Assembly: GCF_005080685.1 (NCBI RefSeq)
Contig: NZ_CP039371.1
Location: 2,790,001 to 2,854,000, forward strand
Length of the DNA: 64,000 bases
From: Pseudomonas putida
GTDB taxonomy: Bacteria > Pseudomonadota > Gammaproteobacteria > Pseudomonadales > Pseudomonadaceae
Reading direction: 5' to 3'
In this document: positions 18,585 through 28,308 of the stretch, piece after piece
How positions within the stretch are numbered: the first letter of the stretch is position 1
Layout of the letters: each line of letters begins with the position of its first letter
Position numbers and translations under genes: made by a program
The notes under the pieces: model-generated
The model's input: the letters and a program-made list of their open reading frames with translations, nothing else
What the model was told of the DNA's origin: nothing
The model's database searches: none

Positions 18585-19603
18585 GCCGCCGGCACCTGCA
18601 CCTCGCGGGCGCGCTTGGCCACGGACACGCTGACCTCGCCGGGCAGCGCGATGTGGTTTTTTGCGGCAAGAATCTGCGCCATGACGCTGACGGCGATTTC
18701 CGGCGGCGTCTTGCTGCCGATGTAGATGCCGATGGGACCGTGCAGGCGTGCCAGTGAGGCCTCGGTCTCGCCGAAGTGTTCGATCAGCCGTTCGCGACGC
18801 AACTGGCTGTTGCGTCGCGAACCAATGGCACCGATATAGAACGCCGGGCTGTGCAGGGCTTCGAGCAATGCCAGGTCATCGAGCTTGGGGTCGTGGCTGA
18901 GGCCGACGATGCAGGTGCGCAGGTCGGGCGCGAAGGCGCGGACCACGTCATCCGGCATGCCGACGATCTTCTCCACGCCGGCCACGTTCCAGCCGCTCAT
19001 GTATTCGGGGCGCGGGTCGCACACCGACACCTTGAAGCCGTTGAACAGCGCCATGGTCGCCAGGTACTCGGCCAGCGCACCGGCACCGATCAACAACATG
19101 CGGTAGCCCGGGCCAAGGGTGTTGACCATGCGCCGACCGTCGAAGTCGAACTGCGCCGGGGCATCGCTGGCTGCGAGGCTGGCGATACCGCTGTTCAGGT
19201 CGAGGCTGCGCTGCACCAGGTGGCCGGCATCCAGGCGTTCCAGCAGTTGCTCGAGGACTTGCCAGCTGGGGTCGAACTCCAATACCAGCGCGAGGGTGCC
19301 ACCACATGGCAGGCCGAAACGATGCGCCTCGTCGGCGCTGACGCCATAGCGCACCACGTCGGGCAGCCCCACCTGCATCCCGGGGCCGCCGTAGGCGGTG
19401 GTGTAGCGGTGGATCAGGTCATCTTCGATGCAGCCACCGGAGACGCTGCCGACCACCCGGCCATCTCCGCGCAGGGCCATCATCGAACCCACCGGCCGGG
19501 GCGACGAGCCCCAGGTGCGGGCGACGGTGGCGAGCAGCACACGCTCGCCAGCCTTGCGCCATTCGTAGGCGGTACGCAGTACCAGCAGGTCAATACTTTC
19601 CAT
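18581..19603 (-). CDS. XdhC/CoxI-family molybdenum cofactor insertion protein
   Basis: The 340-residue protein contains the XdhC_CoxI N-terminal domain (LLATVARTWGSSPRPVGSMM, VSGGCIEDDLI) and an XdhC Rossmann domain (GPGYRMLLIGAGALAEYLA, then AIGSRRNSQLRRERL). XdhC proteins bind and sulfurate MCD and hand it to xanthine oxidase-family apoenzymes. It is last in the iorA-iorB-cytochrome c operon, 72 nt after the cytochrome gene, and its stop overlaps the convergent Mo subunit by 4 nt. It could serve both enzymes. Confidence 0.9.
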   Translation of the reverse strand: MESIDLLVLRTAYEWRKAGERVLLATVARTWGSSPRPVGSMMALRGDGRVVGSVSGGCIEDDLIHRYTTAYGGPGMQVGLPDVVRYGVSADEAHRFGLPCGGTLALVLEFDPSWQVLEQLLERLDAGHLVQRSLDLNSGIASLAASDAPAQFDFDGRRMVNTLGPGYRMLLIGAGALAEYLATMALFNGFKVSVCDPRPEYMSGWNVAGVEKIVGMPDDVVRAFAPDLRTCIVGLSHDPKLDDLALLEALHSPAFYIGAIGSRRNSQLRRERLIEHFGETEASLARLHGPIGIYIGSKTPPEIAVSVMAQILAAKNHIALPGEVSVSVAKRAREVQVPAA

Positions 19604-19675
19604 GGGCTCCTTTGCACCTCTGTCGATCAGGCTATCTGCAAGGTATGGACCACTGCAGCGTGGCCTGGGCTCAAT

Positions 19676-21016
19676 TCATCGCATGTGCAGGATGATCGGG
19701 CTGCTGCTGGCCGGGTCGGTGTGGCCGCGCAGCTTGCCGACCGCCTGGGCCCCGACCGCGCTGCCGTGGTTGCCCCAGGCGCTGCGCACGTAGCTCAATA
19801 CCTGGGCGATGTCCTGGTCCGACAACTGCTGGCGGAACGCCGGCATGCGGTAGGCATCGGGCCTGCCTGCGGCGACTACGCGTTGCGAGCCGTTGAGGGT
19901 GATATTGATCGCCGAGGCGTCTTCCTTGGCCAAGGCCGAGGTCGCGCCGGCCAGCGGTGGCATCCACGGTGCCTGGCCCTTGCCGTCCAGGCCGTGGCAC
20001 GAGGCGCAGCGGGTGGCATAGGTGTGGGCGCCAGGGGCATCCGGGTTGGCCACGGCGGCCTGGTACTGCCAGGGCGTACCGTCGCGCCCTGGGTCGCCAG
20101 GTAGTGACTTGAGGTAGCGAGCGATGGCGGCCAGGTCCTGGTCGCTCATGAACTGGGTGGAGTTGTTGAAGGCTTCGGTCATCGAGCCGAACACCACCGC
20201 GTGGCGATTGCGCCCGGTCTTGAGGAACTCGGCGATCTCGCCCTCGCTCCAGCGGCCCAGGCCGGTGTTGTGGTCGCCGCGTAAGCTCGGCGCATACCAG
20301 CCATCGAGCAGGGCGCCGGCCAGGTACGCGTCGCCGTGCTCGTCCAGGGCTTTCTCGTTGAACGCCAGCCCGCGAGGGGTATGGCAACTGCCACAATGGC
20401 CGGCGCCTTGGACGATGTAGGCGCCACGGTTCCACAGTGGGTCCTGGCCGGGCTTTTCGGCGTAGGGCGTGTCGGCGGCGAACAGGCCATTCCACAGCGC
20501 GATTGGCCAGCGCAGGTTGAGTGGCCAGGGAATGCTGCTGGGGATGTTCGCCTTTTCGGCAGGTTGCACGCCCTGCATGAAGAACGCATACAGCGCCCGC
20601 ACATCGTCATCGCTGAGCTTGGCGTAGGACGGGTAGGGCATGGCCGGGTACAGCCGCCGGCCGCCAGGTGCCACGCCCTGGCGCACCGCGCGGTCGAAGT
20701 CGGCCAGGCTGTAGCCGCCGATGCCGGTGGCCTTGTCCGGGGTGATGTTGGTGGCGTGGATGGCGCCCAACGGCGTCGCCATCTCCAGGCCACCGGCGAA
20801 TGGCTTGCCCTCGGGCAGGCTGTGGCAGGCCACGCAATCGCTCAGGCGGGCCACGTACTCGCCCCGGCTGACCAGCGCCATGTCCGGGGCCTGGGAGGAT
20901 TCGCCAGCGAAGGGTGTGTCTGGCTCGCGGGTGACGTACCAGGCCAGCAGGCCGGCGGCGACCAGGCAAGGCAGGGCCAGCCAGGCAGCGGTTGTTGCCA
21001 ATCGACTCTTGGGCAT
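19676..21016 (-). CDS. Triheme cytochrome c, electron acceptor of IorAB-type enzyme
   Basis: The protein has 446 residues, an N-terminal membrane anchor (AAWLALPCLVAAGLLAW) and three heme motifs: CVACH at 61-65, CGSCH near 205 and CASCH near 340. It is paralogous to the gluconate dehydrogenase cytochrome at 9981-11303 (same heme order and spacing) and to alcohol dehydrogenase cytochrome subunits. It starts 17 nt after iorB, so it probably accepts electrons from the IorAB-type enzyme and feeds the quinone pool or terminal oxidases. Confidence 0.9.
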   Translation of the reverse strand: MPKSRLATTAAWLALPCLVAAGLLAWYVTREPDTPFAGESSQAPDMALVSRGEYVARLSDCVACHSLPEGKPFAGGLEMATPLGAIHATNITPDKATGIGGYSLADFDRAVRQGVAPGGRRLYPAMPYPSYAKLSDDDVRALYAFFMQGVQPAEKANIPSSIPWPLNLRWPIALWNGLFAADTPYAEKPGQDPLWNRGAYIVQGAGHCGSCHTPRGLAFNEKALDEHGDAYLAGALLDGWYAPSLRGDHNTGLGRWSEGEIAEFLKTGRNRHAVVFGSMTEAFNNSTQFMSDQDLAAIARYLKSLPGDPGRDGTPWQYQAAVANPDAPGAHTYATRCASCHGLDGKGQAPWMPPLAGATSALAKEDASAINITLNGSQRVVAAGRPDAYRMPAFRQQLSDQDIAQVLSYVRSAWGNHGSAVGAQAVGKLRGHTDPASSSPIILHMR

Positions 21017-21033
21017 GGGCGTTCCTTGTCCGT

Positions 21034-23280
21034 TCAGCTGAAGGTATGGCGGCTCAGGGGCAGGCTGCGCACGCGCTGGCCAGTGAGCTGGGCCACGGCA
21101 TTGGCTACCGCTGGCGCCACCGCAGGCAGCGGCGGTTCGCCGATGCCGCCCATCTTCGCGCCGCTCTCGACGATGCGTACATGCACGCGGGCCATGCGCG
21201 AAGGCGGCAGGATCGGGTACAGGTCGTAGTTACGCGCGCGCGGTTTGCCGTCGACGTATACCGCTTCCTCGACCAGCGTCTGCGAAAGGCCCAGCGCCAC
21301 GGCACCATTGACCTGGTGCTCGATGATCGCCGGGTTGACGATGCTGCCGGGGTCGATGGCCTGCCAGATGTCGTGCACCTTGACCTGGCCATTCTCGATC
21401 GACACCTCGGCAATGGCCGCCGCTTCCGAGCCGAACGGCGAGGCCATGGCGATGCCGCGGGCGCGTCTGGAGCCATCCTGTGCGGTAAACGGCCCGCGTT
21501 TCCAGCCGCCGGACAAGTCCGCTACTGCATTGAGCAGGTTGGTCAGGCGCTGATTGTCACGCAACAGGTGCAGGCGCAGTTCGAAGGGATCCTTGCCGCC
21601 CTTGTCGGCCAATTCGTCGAGGAATGATTCGTAGAAGAAGTCATTCAACGAATTGCCTACCGAACGCCAGTAGCCGAGCATGGCCGGGCCCTTGACGTAG
21701 ATCTGGGCGATACGTTTGTTGGCGATGGCGTAGGACTTGCCCGACAGCCCTTCGACGGCGGTGGGATCGATCTTGTCGCCTTGCTTGCCGGCCAGTGCCT
21801 CGGTGGGCCCCTCGGTGGCGCTCACGGCTTCGATCGCCAGCGGCAGGCCATCGGCGTCCAGCGCAGCGCGGAACTTGACCACCGCAACCGGGCGCAGCAC
21901 ATCGCGCAGGAACTCTTCTTCGCGGCTCCATATCAGTTTCACTGGCCGTCCGACCGCCTTGGCCAGGGCGATGGCCTGGGGGTAGGGGTTGGCCGAATCG
22001 TAGAGGAAGTGGCGGCCAAAGAAGCCGCCGAGCAAGGGTGAATGCAGGGTGATGCGGGCCGGGTCGAGGCCCGTGCGCTTGGCGATGTCGTCGCGGAACA
22101 TGTCTGGCGCCTGGTTCGGCAACCACACCTCCAGCGAGCCGTCGGGGTTGAAGCGGGCCAGCGCGGAAGGGGGCTCGAGCTGGGCGTGGTTGAGGTACTG
22201 GTTGTGGTAGGTCGCTTCGAGCGTGGTCTTGGCGCCCGCCAGGGCCTTGGCCACGTCGCCCTCGTTCTCGTCATCGCGGGCTGGGCCCTGGGCGGCGGCC
22301 AGGTGCTCGAGCCAGCCGTCGCTGGAAAAGTCGGCCGGCATTGGCCGCACCTTGCTGCCTGTGCCTGGCTCCTGCCAGTCGACCTGCAACGCTTCGACCG
22401 CGCGCTTGGCGTGCCACCAGCGTTCGGCGACCACGGCCACCGCGCCCGGCAGTTGATGCAAGGAGTGGACGCCCGGCATGGCCTTGACCTGGTCTTCGTT
22501 GCGCAGCTTGCCGACCGTCATGCCCAGGCGCGGGGCATGCTGCACGGCGGCATGGAGCATGTCCGGCAGTTTGATGTCGATGCAGTACACGGCCTTGCCG
22601 GTGGACTTGTCGTAGGCGTCCAGGCGGCGCACCGGTTTGCCGATCCAGCGGAACTGGCTGGGGTCGCGCAGCTTGACGCTCGCAGGGTCCGGTACCGGCA
22701 GGTCCATGGCCCGCCCAGCCAGTTCGCCGTAGCTCAACGAGCGGCCCGAGGCACTGTGCAGCACCTTGCCAGGCTCGGTGGACAGCTCACTGACCGGCAC
22801 GCCCAACTGCTCGGCCGCGGCCTGCAACAGCATAGCCCGGGCGAGGGCGCCGAGGCGGCGCATGGTGGGGTAGCTCATGCGCACCGACATGCTGCCTCCG
22901 GTGATGCGCATGCCGTTTTCCATCACCACGTAGGCTTCCCCGGGCGGTGCGCTGTCGACCAGGAAATTGGCCGGGTCGACGTCCAGTTCCTCGCCGACGA
23001 TCTGCGCCATGGCGGTGAAGGGGCCTTGTCCGCCTTCCATGAACGGGCTCAGCAGGCGCACCTTGCCGTCCGGGCGGATTTCCAGGAACGCCGGCACCTG
23101 GGTGCCGCGTTCGGTGGTGGCAGCTGCCGCCTGGACCCGGGCCGAGCCCAACGGCAGGCCGAAGCCCAGTACCAGGGCGCCGACCGCGGTACCGGCGAGG
23201 AAGCGCCGGCGCGACAGGTTGACGGTTTCGCCCAGTTGCAGCTTGAGCAGATCGGCGGGGGTATCGACAGGCGAGTTCAT
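21034..23280 (-). CDS. Isoquinoline 1-oxidoreductase-like molybdenum subunit (IorB type)
   Basis: The protein has 748 residues with a twin-arginine signal SRRRFLAGTAVGALVLG (23-39), which indicates export. It is the two-copy molybdopterin-domain protein typical of isoquinoline 1-oxidoreductase, nicotinate and aldehyde dehydrogenases of the IorB class; GGFFGRHF and a late GIGEPPLPAVAPAVANA match. The small subunit has no signal and would be co-exported. In-frame sequence upstream to 23475 lies inside iorA. The ATG at 23280 overlaps the iorA stop. The substrate is unknown. Confidence 0.9.
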   Translation of the reverse strand: MNSPVDTPADLLKLQLGETVNLSRRRFLAGTAVGALVLGFGLPLGSARVQAAAATTERGTQVPAFLEIRPDGKVRLLSPFMEGGQGPFTAMAQIVGEELDVDPANFLVDSAPPGEAYVVMENGMRITGGSMSVRMSYPTMRRLGALARAMLLQAAAEQLGVPVSELSTEPGKVLHSASGRSLSYGELAGRAMDLPVPDPASVKLRDPSQFRWIGKPVRRLDAYDKSTGKAVYCIDIKLPDMLHAAVQHAPRLGMTVGKLRNEDQVKAMPGVHSLHQLPGAVAVVAERWWHAKRAVEALQVDWQEPGTGSKVRPMPADFSSDGWLEHLAAAQGPARDDENEGDVAKALAGAKTTLEATYHNQYLNHAQLEPPSALARFNPDGSLEVWLPNQAPDMFRDDIAKRTGLDPARITLHSPLLGGFFGRHFLYDSANPYPQAIALAKAVGRPVKLIWSREEEFLRDVLRPVAVVKFRAALDADGLPLAIEAVSATEGPTEALAGKQGDKIDPTAVEGLSGKSYAIANKRIAQIYVKGPAMLGYWRSVGNSLNDFFYESFLDELADKGGKDPFELRLHLLRDNQRLTNLLNAVADLSGGWKRGPFTAQDGSRRARGIAMASPFGSEAAAIAEVSIENGQVKVHDIWQAIDPGSIVNPAIIEHQVNGAVALGLSQTLVEEAVYVDGKPRARNYDLYPILPPSRMARVHVRIVESGAKMGGIGEPPLPAVAPAVANAVAQLTGQRVRSLPLSRHTFS

Positions 23281-23750
23281 CAGGCCTTCTCCCCTTGAGC
23301 CAGGTCGTGCAGGGCGGCATGGATGGCATTGTAGGTGCCGCAGCGGCACAGGTTGACCATCGCGGCATCGATCTGCTCGGTGCTGGGCTGGGCGCTGTGC
23401 TTGAGCAGCGCGGTGGCCGCCATCACCTGGCCCGACTGACAGTAGCCGCACTGCGCCACCTGGTGCTCGACCCACGCGGCGACCACGCGCTTGCCGATCG
23501 CGTCTTCCTCGATCGCCTCGATGGTGGTCACTTCACGCCCGACCACGCCGGCGACCGGGGTCACGCAGGCGCGTACCACGTTGCCGTCCACCAGCACCGA
23601 GCAGGCGCCACATTGGGCCAGGCCGCAGCCGTACTTGGTCCCGGTCAGCCCCAGGTCGTCGCGGATCACCCATAACAGGGGCGTGTCGGCCTCGGCCTCG
23701 ACCTGGTAGGTCTTCTGGTTGATGCGTAGTTCGATGATGGATAGTTCCAT
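23280..23750 (-). CDS. Isoquinoline 1-oxidoreductase-like [2Fe-2S] subunit (IorA type)
   Basis: The protein has 156 residues with two [2Fe-2S] sites: [18 protein letters not shown] in the ferredoxin domain and CGYCQSGQ plus CRCG in the helical domain. It transfers electrons from the Mo subunit to the cytochrome c. I chose the ATG at 23750 because GGAG lies 9 nt upstream; a start at 23765 adds five residues. It is the first gene of an iorA-iorB-cytochrome-xdhC operon. Confidence 0.9.
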   Translation of the reverse strand: MELSIIELRINQKTYQVEAEADTPLLWVIRDDLGLTGTKYGCGLAQCGACSVLVDGNVVRACVTPVAGVVGREVTTIEAIEEDAIGKRVVAAWVEHQVAQCGYCQSGQVMAATALLKHSAQPSTEQIDAAMVNLCRCGTYNAIHAALHDLAQGEKA

Positions 23751-24036
23751 GTTGGGTAGCTCCATGAAAGGGAGCGCCGTGGCTCACCTGCTGATCATCG
23801 GTTGATGGCGTTTGCAATCTGGTGGGGAATACGTCGTTCCCCAATCCAGAAAAGCTAGCACAGCGGCATGACCGGCTGTCCGACCGGCGCGCCACGTTCG
23901 GAGGATCGGGCAAGCAATTCGGTGAAATGCGCAAGCCTCTGACGGGTGCTGCGCCGGCAAGCAGGACTTCCCGGGCAAAAAACCGGATAATGCCGGCCAA
24001 TTTCGTTTTGCACGCTTAACTCACGGTAATCCCCGC

Positions 24037-26226
24037 ATGGAAATCAAGGTCAATTTTCTCGACAACCTCCGGCTCGAAGCCAAGTTCGACGATTTCACGG
24101 TGATCGCCGACCAGCCCATCCGCTACAAGGGGGACGGCTCGGCTCCTGGACCGTTCGACTACTTCCTGGCTTCCTCGGCACTGTGCGCGGCCTACTTCGT
24201 CAAGCTGTACTGCCAGAGCCGCGGCATCCCGACCGAGAACATCCGCCTCTCGCAGAACAACATCGTCGACCCGGAAAACCGCTACAACCAGATCTTCAAG
24301 ATCCAGGTCGAGCTGCCCGAGGACATTTCCGAAAAGGACCGCCAGGGCATCCTGCGCTCGATCGACCGCTGCACCGTGAAAAAGGTGGTGCAGACCGGCC
24401 CCGAATTCATCATCGAGGAAGTCGACAACCTCGATGCCGACGCCCAGGGTCTGCTGATGCCGGTGGCCGACAGCACGACCTACATTCCGGGCAAGGACCT
24501 GCCGCTGGAGCAGACCATCGCCAACATGTCGGGCCTGCTGGCTGGGCTTGGGATGAAGATCGAGATCGCCTCGTGGCGCAACATCGTGCCCAACGTCTGG
24601 TCGCTGCACGTGCGCGATGCCCAGTCGCCGATGTGCTTCACCAACGGCAAGGGCAGTACCAAGGAGGCGGCGCTGGCCTCGGCGCTAGGCGAGTTCATCG
24701 AGCGGCTGAACTGCAACTTCTTCTACAACGACCAGTTCTGGGGCGAGGACATCGCCAACGCCGACTTCGTCCACTATCCCAACGAGCAGTGGTTCAAACC
24801 GGGCGCCAAGAACGCGCTACCGACCGAGATTCTCGATCCGTACACCCTCGAGATCTACAACCCGGACGGCGAGCTGCGTGGCTCGCACCTGTACGACACC
24901 AACTCGGGCAACACCGCCCGCGGCATCTGCTCGCTGCCGTTCGTGCGCCAGTCGGACGGCGAGGTGGTGTACTTCCCATCCAACCTGATCGAAAACCTGT
25001 TCCTGAGCAATGGCATGAGCGCCGGCAACACCCTGGCCGAAGCGCAGGTGCAGTGCCTCTCGGAAATCTTCGAGCGGGCGGTCAAGCGCGAGATCCTCGA
25101 AGGCGAACTGGCCCTGCCTGACGTGCCGCAAGAGGTGCTGGCCAAGTACCCCGGCATCCTGGCCGGTATCCAGGGGCTGGAGGAGCAGGGCTTCCCGGTG
25201 CTGGTCAAGGACGCTTCGCTGGGCGGTGAGTTCCCGGTGATGTGCGTGACCCTGATGAACCCGCGCACCGGCGGCGTATTCGCTTCGTTCGGCGCCCACC
25301 CAAGCTTCGAGGTGGCGCTGGAGCGCAGCCTTACCGAATTGCTCCAGGGTCGCAGCTTCGAAGGCCTGAACGACCTGCCGCAGCCTACCTTCGAGAGCCA
25401 TGCGCTGACCGAACCGAACAACTTCGTCGAACACTTCATCGACTCCAGCGGCGTGGTCTCCTGGCGCTTCTTCAGCGCCAAGGCCGATTTCGAGTTCGTC
25501 GAGTGGGATTTCTCGGGCCATGGCGAGGACTCCAACGTCCAGGAAGCGGCAACGCTGTTCGGCATCCTCGAAGACATGGGCAAGGAAGTCTACATGGCGG
25601 TGTACGACGACCTCGGTGCCAACGCCTGCCGCATCCTCGTGCCAGGTTATTCGGAGATCTATCCGGTCGAGGACCTGATCTGGGACAACACCAACCGGGC
25701 CCTGGATTTCCGTGCCGACATCCTCAACCTGCACAGCCTCGACAGCCGCAGCCTCAAGCTGCTGCTCAAGCGCCTGGACAACTGTGATGTGGATGACTAC
25801 ACCACCATCACCACGCTGATCGGGGTCGAGTTCGACGAGAACACGGCCTGGGGCCAACTGACCCTGCTCGAGCTCAAGTTACTGATCTGCCTGGCCGTGC
25901 AGCGCCTGGACGAGGCCAAGGAACTGGTCGAGGCGTTCCTCCAGTTCAACGACAACACCGTCGAGCGTGGCCTGTTCTACCAGGCGCTGAACGTGGTGCT
26001 GGAGGTGATGCTGGACGACGAATTGGCGATGGCCGACTACGAGGCCAATTTCCGCCGTATGTTCGGCGATGCGCGCATGGACGCGGCGCTTGGTTCGGTG
26101 GATGGCAGCGTGCGCTTCTACGGCCTGACCCCGACCAGCATGAAGCTCGAAGGCCTCGATCGCCATCTGCGCCTGATCGAGAGCTACAAGAAGCTGCACG
26201 CCGCACGCGCCAAGGCCGCGCGATAA
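24037..26226 (+). CDS. OsmC-YcaO fusion protein
   Basis: The protein has 729 residues in two parts. Residues about 1-140 form an OsmC-like domain (DYFLASSALCAAYFVKLYC keeps the family cysteine). Residues about 165-570 form a YcaO domain (TKEAALASALGEFIERL; GNTLAEAQVQCLSEIFERAVKREIL with ATP-binding glutamates). A helical C-terminal region follows. YcaO proteins activate amide backbones with ATP; the E. coli protein helps RimO methylthiolate ribosomal protein S12. No azole precursor peptide or dehydrogenase gene is near, so a natural product role is less likely. It is monocistronic. Confidence 0.9.
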   Translation: MEIKVNFLDNLRLEAKFDDFTVIADQPIRYKGDGSAPGPFDYFLASSALCAAYFVKLYCQSRGIPTENIRLSQNNIVDPENRYNQIFKIQVELPEDISEKDRQGILRSIDRCTVKKVVQTGPEFIIEEVDNLDADAQGLLMPVADSTTYIPGKDLPLEQTIANMSGLLAGLGMKIEIASWRNIVPNVWSLHVRDAQSPMCFTNGKGSTKEAALASALGEFIERLNCNFFYNDQFWGEDIANADFVHYPNEQWFKPGAKNALPTEILDPYTLEIYNPDGELRGSHLYDTNSGNTARGICSLPFVRQSDGEVVYFPSNLIENLFLSNGMSAGNTLAEAQVQCLSEIFERAVKREILEGELALPDVPQEVLAKYPGILAGIQGLEEQGFPVLVKDASLGGEFPVMCVTLMNPRTGGVFASFGAHPSFEVALERSLTELLQGRSFEGLNDLPQPTFESHALTEPNNFVEHFIDSSGVVSWRFFSAKADFEFVEWDFSGHGEDSNVQEAATLFGILEDMGKEVYMAVYDDLGANACRILVPGYSEIYPVEDLIWDNTNRALDFRADILNLHSLDSRSLKLLLKRLDNCDVDDYTTITTLIGVEFDENTAWGQLTLLELKLLICLAVQRLDEAKELVEAFLQFNDNTVERGLFYQALNVVLEVMLDDELAMADYEANFRRMFGDARMDAALGSVDGSVRFYGLTPTSMKLEGLDRHLRLIESYKKLHAARAKAAR

Positions 26227-26407
26227 ACCTGGCGATCATTGGCCCTATAGCCAATCGATCTTGCCGCTCGCGCGCTGGTGGTTGTCGCCAGCGCGCTGCG
26301 GGGTTTAGCTGGGGGTTGGCCATGGCCCGGCCATCTTTCTTCCCATTACCCATGGCGCGATGACCGCCAGAAGGACCTCGGCCGCGCACAGCAGGAAGGC
26401 GCAGACC

Positions 26408-27220
26408 ATGAGTACTCCTCTGGATACCAATGCCCTGAAGGCCCGCCAGCAGGCGGCGTGGGCCAGCGGCGACTATGCGGTAATCGGTACCACCTTGCAG
26501 TTGGTTGGCGAGCGGCTTGCCGAAGCCTGTGACCTGCGCTGGGACGAACAGGTCCTGGACGTGGCCGCTGGTAACGGCAACGCCACCCTGGCTGCAGCGC
26601 GGCGCGGTTGTCGCGTCATTTCCACCGACTATGTGGCCGAATTGCTCAGGCGCGGCGAAGCGCGTGCGCAAGCCGAGGGCCTCGATGTGCAGTTCCAGGT
26701 GGCCGATGCCGAGGCGTTGCCGTTCACCGATGGTGCGTTCGATGCAGTGCTTTCCACCTTCGGCGTGATGTTCGCGCCGGATCAACTGCAGGCGGCGCGT
26801 GAATTGGCCCGGGTCTGTCGCGCTGGCGGGCGCATCGGCCTGGCCAACTGGACTGCGCAAGGCTTCGTCGGCCAGATGTTCAAGACCCTGGGACGCCACG
26901 TACCGCCACCTGCCGGGGCTTTGCCGCCCTCGCGCTGGGGGGACGAGGAACAGCTGAGGGCGATGTTCGGCGATGCGATCGGGGCGATGGATGTGAGTCG
27001 CCAGCAATTCAACTTCCGCTATCGCAGCGCGGCGCACTTCATCGAGGTGTTCCGCACCTGGTATGGACCGGTGCACAAGGCGTTTGCGGCGCTGGATGTG
27101 CAGGCTGGCGAGGCCCTGGAGCGCGACCTGGCGCGGTTGCTTGAGGACAACAACCGGGGAGGAGGGGATTCGCTGGTAGTGCCCAGCGAGTACCTGGAGG
27201 TGGTCATTACCCGCAGATGA
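26408..27220 (+). CDS. Class I SAM-dependent methyltransferase
   Basis: The protein has 270 residues with a Methyltransf_11/UbiE-like Rossmann core: motif I VLDVAAGNGNATLAAA, acidic motif II after it (VISTDYV), and PFTDGAFDAVLSTFGVMFAP. The acceptor is unknown; the family includes quinone and small molecule methyltransferases. The ATG at 26408 follows AGGAAGG by about 9 nt. It is separated by 181 nt from the YcaO fusion and no link is evident. Confidence 0.85.
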   Translation: MSTPLDTNALKARQQAAWASGDYAVIGTTLQLVGERLAEACDLRWDEQVLDVAAGNGNATLAAARRGCRVISTDYVAELLRRGEARAQAEGLDVQFQVADAEALPFTDGAFDAVLSTFGVMFAPDQLQAARELARVCRAGGRIGLANWTAQGFVGQMFKTLGRHVPPPAGALPPSRWGDEEQLRAMFGDAIGAMDVSRQQFNFRYRSAAHFIEVFRTWYGPVHKAFAALDVQAGEALERDLARLLEDNNRGGGDSLVVPSEYLEVVITRR

Positions 27221-27247
27221 GCCTTCCCATGCTCCGCGTTGTCCTCT

Positions 27248-27329
27248 TCGCGGGCAAGCCCGCTCCTACAGGATCTTCACCGCTGCCAAGGCCGGCGATG
27301 TACCTGTAGGAGCGGGTTCACCCGCGAAC
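27248..27329. repeat. REP doublet (inverted pair)
   Basis: Two REP units in opposite orientation (about 27248-27270 and 27305-27329) with the Pseudomonas core TCGCGGGCAAGCCCGCTCC and a slightly diverged partner (GGAGCGGGTTCACCCGCGA). They are separated by about 34 nt, after the methyltransferase gene and before a convergent lipoprotein gene. Confidence 0.85.
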
Positions 27330-27397
27330 ACCTGCGAAGCTGGTGCCATACCCCAAGGTACTCGTCCTCGCACAAGGCCGATGCCCACTGCTCCAAG

Positions 27398-27691
27398 TCA
27401 GTTCTTGCACTTGGCCAACACCACCTGGCAGGTGTCCGGCGTGCCACCCGAGCGGCTGGCATAGCGAATGCAGTTGTTCAGCGACTTCTGCCGGGCAATG
27501 CTCATGGTGTTGCCCCAGGCCAGGCCGCCTTCGCCGCTTTGCGGTACGGCCTTGGCATAGCAGTTCGAACCCACCGCCGCATAGCGGGCCTGCTTGGGCT
27601 TGCTCGAACAACCCCCGGTCAGCACCAGGCTCAGGCCGAGCAGGGCGCCCAATGCCCAGCGGGCGTAGGGCTGCGATGCAAGTCTATTCAT
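27398..27691 (-). CDS. Small lipoprotein with conserved cysteines
   Basis: The protein has 97 residues. A lipobox LTGGC places the lipidated cysteine at 28. The mature part contains four further cysteines (in GSNCYAK, NNCIRY, DTCQVVLAKC), suggesting two disulfides, and the phrase SIARQKSLNNCIRYA resembles DUF4189-like proteins that list repeated small Cys-rich segments. Function is unknown. The ATG at 27691 follows GGAG by 6 nt; longer in-frame starts upstream would hide the signal peptide. Confidence 0.7.
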   Translation of the reverse strand: MNRLASQPYARWALGALLGLSLVLTGGCSSKPKQARYAAVGSNCYAKAVPQSGEGGLAWGNTMSIARQKSLNNCIRYASRSGGTPDTCQVVLAKCKN

Positions 27692-27879
27692 ACGGGTCTC
27701 CAATCCTGGGCCTGACGATAATACGCTTCGCTTGCCGCTTATCACACCGCCGCTGTCCGATAAACCTGAACTATCAGCCCTCTGGGCTATCTTCTCCTAG
27801 GCGCACCCCGCGCAAGCCTGATGGACCGGGCACTGCGCTCGTTCATCGGCACCAGGTCACCGAATGATAAGGAGGCGCC

Positions 27880-28308
27880 GTGACCGCACCAGACCAAACC
27901 CTCTATCGATGCACGCCCAGCCCGCTGCACGCGATCCTGCTGGCCGGCTCGGTTCCACTGTTCCTCGGCGCACTGCTGAGCGATATCGCCTACTACCAGA
28001 GCTACCAGATCCAATGGGCCAACTTCGCCGCCTGGCTGATCGCCGGAGCCCTGCTGTGCTGCGGGCTGGCGATACTGTTCGCGCTGGCCAACCTGGTGCG
28101 GGCCGAGCGCAAGGGTGGCCGGCCAACCGTCTACCTGCTGTTGCTGGTAGCGACTTGGATCCTCGGCCTGATCAACGCCTTCGAGCATGCCAAGGACGCC
28201 TGGGCGGTGATGCCGTCGGGCCTGGTGTTGTCGGTGATCGTCAGCGTGCTCGCCTGTGTCGCCGCATGGACCGGCATGAGCAACCTGCGTTCGGGAGGTG
28301 CGGCATGA
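27880..28308 (+). CDS. DUF2231-like four-helix membrane protein
   Basis: The protein has 142 residues and four predicted membrane helices: about 16-35, 47-68, 83-100 and 112-130. The N-terminus SPLHAILLAGSVPLFLGALLSD matches DUF2231 family proteins, which keep an early histidine. The start is a GTG right after AAGGAGG. Its stop overlaps the ATG of the following PQQ-type dehydrogenase (ATGA), so it may anchor or accept electrons for that lipoprotein; this is inference. Confidence 0.75.
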   Translation: MTAPDQTLYRCTPSPLHAILLAGSVPLFLGALLSDIAYYQSYQIQWANFAAWLIAGALLCCGLAILFALANLVRAERKGGRPTVYLLLLVATWILGLINAFEHAKDAWAVMPSGLVLSVIVSVLACVAAWTGMSNLRSGGAA

